Shown here one piece after another: positions 56,726 to 64,000 of a DNA stretch of 64,000 nt. The notes under the pieces were generated by a model. The model ran no database searches. It worked only from the letters and a program-made list of their open reading frames with translations, and was not told the DNA's origin. Source of the stretch: JAKAIY01 sp963809385 (GTDB lineage: Bacteria > Chloroflexota > Ktedonobacteria > Ktedonobacterales > JADMIN01); NCBI GenBank assembly GCA_963809385.1, contig CAWEJL010000002.1, forward strand, positions 434,001-498,000, in the 5' to 3' direction. The translations under genes and the position numbers were made by a program. Within the stretch, counting starts at the first letter, position 1. Each line of letters opens with the position of its first letter.

Positions 56726-57135
56726 AGAGGGTGTGTGTCTCCTATTTGATTGCGCCAGTGGCCGCGTCTTGTCCCGGCGGTCACCCGCCGTCTTTGCCCG
56801 CGACCTTAGGAAGGGCGATGGCCACGCCCTGAGGGCTCCCCGCTGATGGAATCCGAACGGCCCCCACCTCGTCAACTGAGGCCCCTCCGGCGCCTCAGCC
56901 CATGCGCTAGTAAACCGCGACGGTATTTCTTGCCGGTCGCGTCCGCGCTCCTCCTCATCGCGGAGCGCACCCACAGTACCGCCACCGGCGCCGGAGGGAA
57001 GTCATTCGAGCGGCGCGCCACTCTAAAGCGCGCGACGAAGCTTCCCCCGCGTACTGTCAGGCATAGTATACACGACCGGCGGCTAAATAGCATGTGTCTA
57101 TGCGTAATAGACGTCACAAAATTGGCGCCAGACCG
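56726..57135. other. Intergenic upstream of glmS
   Basis: Holds the glmS promoter region. A TATACT box on the minus strand near 57065-57070 is a possible -10 element; no clear -35 partner. No riboswitch fold recognised. Confidence 0.35.
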
Positions 57136-58566
<1,431 letters not shown>

Positions 58567-58740
58567 AGCCATCTCCTCAGCGAAATGAACAATTCGCCAC
58601 TGTGCGCCGCCGCGACGCGCAGCGTGTGGCTGTAGTGTACACCCTGCTGGCGCGGTTGTTTACCGGCGCCGGGCGGGGAGTGATACAGTCTAAGAATGCG
58701 CGAGCGGAATCGCGCTGTGGACGCAGGCGATGAGGTGGGC

Positions 58741-59763
58741 ATGTTCTGGCTTCGACCCGATCTGGGCCGCGCGGCGCTGGGTAGCGCGGACTGGCTGGAT
58801 ACGGCGCTATTCGACATTGATGGTGTGCTGATTGACACATCCGGCTCGTACCGCCGCTCGGTGATCGAGGCGACCGAGTACCTGGTGCGCGCCCGCGCGG
58901 GCCTGACTGGCGGCCCGGAGCCGCTGGTGACACCAGAGGATGTGGTGGCGTTCAAGATGGCCGGTGGCTTCAACAGCGACTGGGACCTGACGCCCGCGCT
59001 GGCTGGCCTCTGGACGGCGCGGCTGCGCGAGTGGCGCGGCGACCCACGCGCCGATCGGTCGCTCTCCGCCTGGGCGGCGGACGCGCTTACGGCCACCCAG
59101 GCCGGGTGCGGCGGCGTCGAGTGGCTGCGCGCGACCGTCCCGGCGAGCGCGCTACCGGACAGAGACGTGGCGCGCTGGGTACATGACGAACTGTACTGGG
59201 GCGCGGCGGTGATACGCAGGCTCTACGGACGCGAGCCGCAATACGCGCCGGATGCGCTGGGGCTCGCGCACACGGAGGAGCCGCTGCTGTCGCCGGAGAC
59301 GCTGCCCGCGCTAGCGGCGCTCGGCATCTCGCTCTACGGCGTTATCACAGGCCGGATCAGCCCGGAGGTCGAGCAGGCGCTGCGACTGATCGCGCCAGAG
59401 GGCGAATCACAGGCGATCAGCGGCCCGCACGGTGTGGCGTCGCACCCACCCTTCGCGGTGATCGTCCCCGCCTCACTGCACGCCAAGCCCGACCCACAAG
59501 CCCTGGTCTACGCGGTGGAGAAGCTCGGCGCGCGAGCAGCGATCTATGCGGGCGACACCGGCGACGACCTGGACCTGACCCTGCGCTACCGCGCGGAGGT
59601 CCTGCCCCACCGGCCCGACCTGCCCACGGTGATCGCCGTCGCGGTAGGCGATGGGGCCGCCGCCGAGCAGTTCCGCATACGAGGAGCGGATATTACCGTG
59701 AGCGGTGTGCATGAGCTGCCCGCCGCGCTGGAGGAGCTGCGCGCGCGGCTGGCGCTGGGCTAA
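58741..59763 (+). CDS. HAD-superfamily phosphatase (TIGR01548-like)
   Basis: The 340-residue protein has HAD motif I DIDGVLIDTSGSYRRSVIEA, motif II-like GVITGR, Lys motif III (HAKPDPQALVYAV) and motif IV YAGDTGDDLD. The DGVLIDTSGSYR opening is typical of a HAD-IA subfamily (TIGR01548) of unknown phosphatase role. GAGGTGG precedes ATG 58741. Its stop overlaps the stop of the convergent methyltransferase by 4 bp. Confidence 0.85.
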   Translation: MFWLRPDLGRAALGSADWLDTALFDIDGVLIDTSGSYRRSVIEATEYLVRARAGLTGGPEPLVTPEDVVAFKMAGGFNSDWDLTPALAGLWTARLREWRGDPRADRSLSAWAADALTATQAGCGGVEWLRATVPASALPDRDVARWVHDELYWGAAVIRRLYGREPQYAPDALGLAHTEEPLLSPETLPALAALGISLYGVITGRISPEVEQALRLIAPEGESQAISGPHGVASHPPFAVIVPASLHAKPDPQALVYAVEKLGARAAIYAGDTGDDLDLTLRYRAEVLPHRPDLPTVIAVAVGDGAAAEQFRIRGADITVSGVHELPAALEELRARLALG

Positions 59764-60651
59764 GGCTTACGCCCAAAGGCGAGATAGACGGGCTGGATGA
59801 AGACCTCCTGATCGAACTCCTGGCGTCCCTGCGCCATCATCGCGTCGAAGCTGGCTTCATCCACGACGCCGAGCTTTGCCAGCGGGCCGCGCACGGCGGA
59901 GAGCGCCGTCAGGTAGTCCACCGCCGCCATCGCGCCGACGTGGCCGGCGGGCTTGCCGACCGGTATGTTTACCGTACGGGCGGTGACATCTCCGGCTCCT
60001 CTGTCGCGCAGCAGATCGCCGATGCGCGCCATCAGGCTCATATCTATCCCGCGCCGCTTCGTCAGCTCGACGCCCCAGCGGGCAAGCTGGTCTATCGCGG
60101 GCGCGCCAGCCGGCGGCTCCGTCTCCACCAGCTCGACCCAGCCACCGGGCCGCGTCACGCGCAGCAATTCGTCTACGACGCCGGGCCAGCGCGCGGCGGG
60201 GATCGCCAGCGTCAGGAAGCGCTGGTGGACGAAGTCGAAGCTGTTGTCGGGGAAGGGGATGCGCTCCAGCACATTCCCCTGGGCGAAGGTGAAATTCGCC
60301 GGGCGGGCGTCGGGCGCGGCGCTCGCGTCCACCGCTGGCGGAGCCACATCCATGCCGATGACTCTGGCGGCGGAAAACTGCTGCGCCAGCTCGATCGCCC
60401 AGCGCCCTGTCCCGCTGCCCACGTCGAGGATGTCGCGCGGGGCCTGAATCGGCGCGGCGTAGTTGCCCTTGAGCGCGTAGCGCAGCATGTAATGCTGGAA
60501 ATCGAGGCGGTTCGTCTCCCCCAGGTCCTTGGGCAGCAGATACGGCACATCAGAGACAAAGCGCCGGCTCACTTGCGCCGCTATCCGCGGGCGCTCGCTC
60601 GTCTTGTGTGGGCGTGGCAGGCTTGCGGCGAAAAAAGCTGAACCAGGGCAT
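59760..60651 (-). CDS. SAM-dependent class I methyltransferase (frameshift near start)
   Basis: A Rossmann-fold methyltransferase with motif I ILDVGSGTGRWAIELAQQF, motif II GMDVAPP, FTFAQGNVLERIPFPDNSFD and LRVTRPGGWVELVETEPP. An AAGGAG-preceded ATG at 60651 opens MPWFSFFRRKPATP, a start seen in related proteins, but it is one frame off the body. Deleting one C near 60566 (minus GAGCCGGCGC) joins it to RRFVSDVPYLLPKDLGETNR. Without that fix the body would need a start at 60692, which lacks a ribosome-binding site. Substrate unknown (possibly lipid or quinone). Confidence 0.82.
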
Positions 60652-60712
60652 GCGCGTCTCCTTGCCACCCAGCCATCGCGGCCATGATACAAGCCAGCTC
60701 ACGTACGGTTGG

Positions 60713-60744
60713 GCGTTTTATTCCGCGCTCGCGGAATAAAACGC
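60713..60744 (-). terminator. Perfect 14-bp hairpin upstream of the methyltransferase
   Basis: GCGTTTTATTCCGC (60713-60726), loop GCTC, exact complement (60731-60744). Its tip TTCCGC-GCTC-GCGGAA recurs in the hairpin at 34925-34975. It lies between metK and the methyltransferase on the minus strand. Confidence 0.7.
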
Positions 60745-60831
60745 GAGCGACGCGCTCAGTATGCCCCCTTGCCGCGCGCTTGGTCAAGCCTTGACGCGCG
60801 AGCGGGCGGCGGGAGAAGGAACAAGAGACAA

Positions 60832-60869
60832 CTTCAGGCTCCTCACATGCTGATGTGGGGAGCCTGAAG
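60832..60869 (-). terminator. 17-bp hairpin after metK
   Basis: CTTCAGGCTCCTCACAT (60832-60848), 4-nt loop, complement 60853-60869 with one G-T pair. It lies 18 bp past the metK stop. No T-run. Confidence 0.72.
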
Positions 60870-60886
60870 CGAGGGAAGAGAAATCG

Positions 60887-62140
60887 CTAGCGGCTTACCG
60901 TGGCGCCAACGGCCTTGCGCAGCGCGTCCACCTTGTCGAGCCGCTCCCAGGGGAAGTCCACATCGGTGCGACCGAAGTGGCCGAAGGCGGCAGTCGGCTG
61001 GTAGATCGGGCGGCGCAAGTCCAGCGACTGGATGATGCCCGCCGGGCGCAGGTCGAAGTGCTCGCGGATCAGCGCGACGATCTCCTCATCGGGAATCTTG
61101 CCGGTGCCGAAGGTCTCGACGAAGAGCGAGAGTGGATGCGCGACGCCAATGGCGTAGGCGATCTGTACCTCGAAGCGGCTGGCCAGTCCGGCGGCGACGA
61201 TGTTCTTGGCGACGTAGCGCGCCGCGTAGGCCGCCGAGCGGTCTACCTTGGTCGGGTCTTTGCCGCTGAAGGCCCCGCCACCATGCCGCGCCATGCCGCC
61301 GTAGGTGTCCACGATGATCTTGCGGCCCGTCAGGCCAGCGTCGCCCATCGGGCCGCCAATCACGAAACGCCCGGTGGGGTTGACGAAGAACTTGGTCTGC
61401 TCATCAAGCATCTCGGCGGGAATCACCGGCTTGATGATGTGCTCGATCACATCGGCGCGAATCTGTTCCTGCGTGACCTCAGCGGCATGCTGGGTGGAGA
61501 CGACGACGGTATCCACGCGCTTGGGCCGGCCATGCTCGTACTGGATCGTGACCTGGCTCTTGCCATCGGGCCGCAGGTACTCCATCGGGCCGTTCCCATC
61601 CCAGGAGGCGCGGCGCGTCTCGGAGAGGCGGCGGGTGAGCTTGTGGGCGAAGCTGATGGTGGCTGGCATAAGCTCCGGCGTCTCGTCGCAGGCGAAGCCG
61701 ATCATCATGCCCTGGTCGCCGGCGCCGATGGCGTCCAGCTCGGCGTCGGAGAGCGCGCCATTCGCCATGCGCTCGCGATCCTCGACTGAGGAGCTGACGC
61801 CCATGTCAATGTCGGGGCTCTGCTTGCCGATCGAGGTGACGACGCCGCAGGTGCGGTAGTCGAAACCGTAGCGCGCGTCCACATAGCCGACCTTCTCGAT
61901 CGTGGCGCGCACGATAGCGGGGATGTCGGCCCAGGCGGTGGTGGTAATCTCACCCGCCACCAGCACCAGGCCAGTGGTGGTCGCCGTCTCGCAGGCGACG
62001 CGCGCGGTCTTGTCTTCGGCCAGCAAGGCGTCGAGCACGCCATCACTGATCTGATCGCACAACTTGTCGGGATGCCCCTCGGTCACGCTCTCGCTCGTGA
62101 AGAACGTGCGGGGCGAGCTCATGAAACTGGTGTCCGCCAT
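60887..62140 (-). CDS. metK: S-adenosylmethionine synthetase
   Basis: The 417-residue protein has all MetK marks: TSESVTEGHPDKLCDQISDG, GAGDQGMMIGFACDE, GGAFSGKDPTKVDRSAAYAA, and the C-terminal LDLRRPIYQPTAAFGHFGR. It makes SAM from methionine and ATP in the cytoplasm. Start ATG 62140 has GAGAGGCGAG upstream. It lies ~150 bp downstream of ahcY on the same strand with a hairpin between them. Together with ahcY and the MetE-like protein at 40.5 kb it covers most of the methyl cycle. Confidence 0.96.
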   Translation of the reverse strand: MADTSFMSSPRTFFTSESVTEGHPDKLCDQISDGVLDALLAEDKTARVACETATTTGLVLVAGEITTTAWADIPAIVRATIEKVGYVDARYGFDYRTCGVVTSIGKQSPDIDMGVSSSVEDRERMANGALSDAELDAIGAGDQGMMIGFACDETPELMPATISFAHKLTRRLSETRRASWDGNGPMEYLRPDGKSQVTIQYEHGRPKRVDTVVVSTQHAAEVTQEQIRADVIEHIIKPVIPAEMLDEQTKFFVNPTGRFVIGGPMGDAGLTGRKIIVDTYGGMARHGGGAFSGKDPTKVDRSAAYAARYVAKNIVAAGLASRFEVQIAYAIGVAHPLSLFVETFGTGKIPDEEIVALIREHFDLRPAGIIQSLDLRRPIYQPTAAFGHFGRTDVDFPWERLDKVDALRKAVGATVSR

Positions 62141-62222
62141 TGCGTTTCTCGCCTCTCTCGCCTTTCTGGCTGGCCTCGCTAGGTCTCGCCTGGATGATGT
62201 CGCGCCAGTCGTGGACTGGTGG

Positions 62223-62269
62223 GGTGCGCCGGGCTAGAGCGTGGAGACCACTCCCCAGCCCGGCGCGCC
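62223..62269 (-). terminator. GC-rich hairpin between ahcY and metK
   Basis: GGTGCGCCGGGCT (62223-62235) pairs with AGCCCGGCGCGCC (62257-62269) with one G-T pair. It lies 19 bp past the ahcY stop; no T-run, so it may only attenuate readthrough. Confidence 0.55.
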
Positions 62270-62287
62270 CTGGATAAAATGTTCGGC

Positions 62288-63568
62288 CTAGGTTCCCGAC
62301 TCCCACGCGGAGAGGTAGGCCTCCTGCTCCGGGGTAAGGGTGTCAATCTTCACGCCCATCGCCGTAAGCTTGAGCCGCGCGATCTCGCGGTCAATGTCCG
62401 CCGGGATGGTGTAGACCTGCGGCGCCAGGGTAGCGGCGTTGGTGAGCATGTACTCCGCGCCCAGCGCCTGGTTGGCGAAGCTCATGTCCATCACGCTCGC
62501 CGGGTGGCCCTCCGCCGCCGAGAGGTTCACCAGCCGGCCCTCGGCCAGCAGGTAGACCTTGCGCCCGTCAGCGTAGGTGAACTCCTCGACGAAGTCCTTC
62601 ACCGTCTGGCGCCCCGCGGGCGCCAGCGCCTCCAGCGCCGGGATGTTGATCTCGTCGTTGAAGTGGCCCGAGTTGGCGATCACGGCGCCGTCCTTGAGGG
62701 CGGCCATGTGCTGGCCATCCAGCACATTGATGTCGCCGGTGACAGTGATGATGATGTCGGCGATAGCGGCCGCCTCAACCATCGGCATCACACGGAAGCC
62801 GTCCATCAGCGCCTCGATCGCGCGGACGGGGTCAACCTCGGTGACGATCACGTTGGCGCCCAGGCCCTTGGCGCGCGAGGCGACGCCCTTGCCGCACCAG
62901 CCGTAGCCGGCCACGACCAGGTTGCGCCCCGCCAGCAGCAGATTGGTGGCGCGGATCACCGCGTCAATCGTGGACTGGCCTGTGCCGTAGCGGTTGTCGA
63001 AGAGATGCTTGGTGTCGGAGTCGTTGACCGCCAGCACCGGGAACTTCAGCACACCGTTCTGCTGCATGCTGCGCAGCCGGATGACGCCGGTCGTCGTCTC
63101 CTCCGTCCCGGCGATGACGTTCGGCAGCAGCTCTGGGCGCGCCTTGTGGAGCGTCGTGACCAGGTCGCAGCCGTCGTCCATCGTCATCTGGGGCTTGTGG
63201 TCCAGCGCGGTGGCGATGTGCCGGTAGTAGGTGGCCTCGTCCTCGCCCTTGATGGCGTAGGTCGGAATGCCATAGTCGGCCACCAGCGAGGCGGCCACGT
63301 CATCCTGGGTGGAGAGCGGGTTGCTGGCGCAGAGCACCAGGTCCGCGCCGCCCGCCTTGAGCGTGATCGCCAGGTTGGCCGTCTCGGTGGTGACGTGCAG
63401 GCAGGCCGAGATGCGAATGCCAGCCAGCGGCTTTTCGCGCTCGAACCGCTCGCGGATCTGCCGCAGGACGGGCATGTCTTTCTCGGCCCAGGCGATGCGC
63501 GCCTTGCCGCGCGGGGCCAGCGCGAGGTCCTTCACGTCCCCCGCGACGCCCGAAGTTGGGGTCGTCAT
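62288..63568 (-). CDS. ahcY: Adenosylhomocysteinase (SAH hydrolase)
   Basis: The 426-residue protein has the SAHH pattern: KAGGADLVLCASNPLSTQDD, MTMDDGCDLVTTLH, GTEETTTGVIRLR, DNRYGTGQSTIDAVIRATN and the NAD loop VVAGYGWCGKGVASRAKGLG. It splits SAH into adenosine and homocysteine with NAD. The short (~426 aa) form without the ~40-residue insert matches archaeal and Chloroflexota-type enzymes. ATG 63568 is chosen by conservation; the frame opens earlier (63721) with unmatched residues. Only a weak AACGAG precedes it. Confidence 0.95.
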   Translation of the reverse strand: MTTPTSGVAGDVKDLALAPRGKARIAWAEKDMPVLRQIRERFEREKPLAGIRISACLHVTTETANLAITLKAGGADLVLCASNPLSTQDDVAASLVADYGIPTYAIKGEDEATYYRHIATALDHKPQMTMDDGCDLVTTLHKARPELLPNVIAGTEETTTGVIRLRSMQQNGVLKFPVLAVNDSDTKHLFDNRYGTGQSTIDAVIRATNLLLAGRNLVVAGYGWCGKGVASRAKGLGANVIVTEVDPVRAIEALMDGFRVMPMVEAAAIADIIITVTGDINVLDGQHMAALKDGAVIANSGHFNDEINIPALEALAPAGRQTVKDFVEEFTYADGRKVYLLAEGRLVNLSAAEGHPASVMDMSFANQALGAEYMLTNAATLAPQVYTIPADIDREIARLKLTAMGVKIDTLTPEQEAYLSAWESGT

Positions 63569-63717
63569 CGTATCGCTCGTTTCTGTTTTGTGTGTTTGGA
63601 TTGTGTTTGGATGGCGCGCCGCGATCTGTCCGGCGCTGAGGGCCACCGCCGGTTGGCGGCCCCGCCGGACCCCGCGACGCGCGGGGCATCCGCTGGAATA
63701 TGTCACTGTTCGCGCGA

Positions 63718-63838
63718 TCACTCGCCCGCCGTCCCGGAGTACAGGACATAGGAGATCGCCGGGTGCTCCGCGATGCGCTCCTCCAGGCGCGACAACAAAG
63801 CGGAGGTCACGGCGTTAGCCCACGAGCGGCTGGACGCG
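63718..63838 (-). pseudogene. Probable C-terminal coding fragment of an unknown protein
   Basis: On the minus strand a ~40-codon stretch ending TGA (63718-63720) reads RASSRSWANAVTSALLSRLE then ERIAEHPAISYVLYSGTAGE. About 37 of 40 third positions are G or C, as in the real genes beside it, yet an in-frame TGA lies about 30 codons upstream of the stretch and there is no ATG. It looks like the tail of a gene whose front is missing or shifted. The remaining bases to 64000 show no recognisable gene. Confidence 0.4.
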
Positions 63839-64000
63839 CGTCCGGCCAGGTATGAATCCGTCTGAATCGGTATTCAGTTGGGAATCTGATTGGTTCTCGC
63901 ATAGTCAGAGCGCAAATCGGGCGCTCATGTTTCGCCACATGGGCGGGCCGTCAGCCCACCGTCCCGACCGCGCCGCTCGCGCCGCTGTCCGGCGCCGCGT

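Noticed and set aside
56726..56975. Possible glmS ribozyme upstream of glmS
   Set aside because: No core pairing or conserved AGCGCC/GAAAGC pattern found between the start and the upstream region.
63735..63800. GGAGGAGCGCATCGC on the minus strand upstream of ahcY, like part of a SAH riboswitch
   Set aside because: The conserved CCAGGCUCGG-type partner and pseudoknot are absent, and the stretch reads as coding.

Overview
The window reads as a chromosomal segment of a high-GC, probably single-membrane (monoderm) bacterium. Chloroflexota close to Ktedonobacteria or Thermomicrobia is my best guess. The reasons are an Asp23/AmaP envelope-stress cluster, lipoproteins and an L,D-transpeptidase, DUF2252, GAP-family, DUF7144 and SHOCT proteins, and an ahcY-metK pair. 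No 16S rRNA gene or other decisive marker is present, so the taxonomy is an inference.

Positions 1 to about 37 kb look accessory. They start with the 3' end of pelG (Pel polysaccharide exporter) followed by a spherulin-4/GH135-type glycosidase. Next comes a scarred stretch: an IS5-family transposase remnant, a broken TIR-domain gene, a tRNA 3' fragment with its own terminator, and a second IS5 tail. Then follow an anaerobic-type sulfatase maturase (5.0-6.4 kb) and its plausible client, a Cys-type sulfatase (21.5-23.9 kb); a multi-PAS histidine kinase; the Asp23-like/Asp23/DUF2273-like/AmaP/Asp23 cluster (9.1-12.3 kb) with a 398-bp near-identical duplication; and a run of small membrane and envelope genes (DUF1622, two DUF7144 paralogues, a K+ channel, a cardiolipin-synthase-like PLD, a GH15 glucanase divergent from an MFS exporter, GAP family, DUF2252, RDD).

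At 35.7-39.1 kb a two-component system with a Met-rich sensor loop sits with a cupredoxin and two SHOCT membrane proteins, probably a copper or envelope-redox unit. At 39.4-42.7 kb there are an L,D-transpeptidase, a MetE-C-like methyltransferase, a possible IS200/IS605 relic and a GNAT acetyltransferase.

From 43.1 to 50.5 kb lies a catabolic locus under an IclR-type regulator. A minus-strand operon (class III CoA-transferase, citryl-CoA-lyase-like protein, LigB-type and LigA-type dioxygenase subunits) lies on one side, and an amidohydrolase plus an MDR oxidoreductase lie on the other. Both units are preceded by the same three-half-site operator in the same orientation, so they probably form one regulon.

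At 50.6-54.8 kb a rifamycin phosphotransferase gene (rph) is preceded by a 19-nt sequence matching the rifamycin-associated element as I recall it. It is followed by the C-terminal remnant of a Rox-like flavin monooxygenase and bracketed by inverted, IS-end-like repeats, suggesting an imported resistance island. The window ends with core metabolism: glmS, an amidase, a HAD phosphatase, a methyltransferase, metK and ahcY.

Two features cut across the window. Several genes are broken by exactly one extra base each (sulfatase twice, histidine kinase, L,D-transpeptidase, methyltransferase). Many gene ends carry long perfect hairpins without a T-tract.
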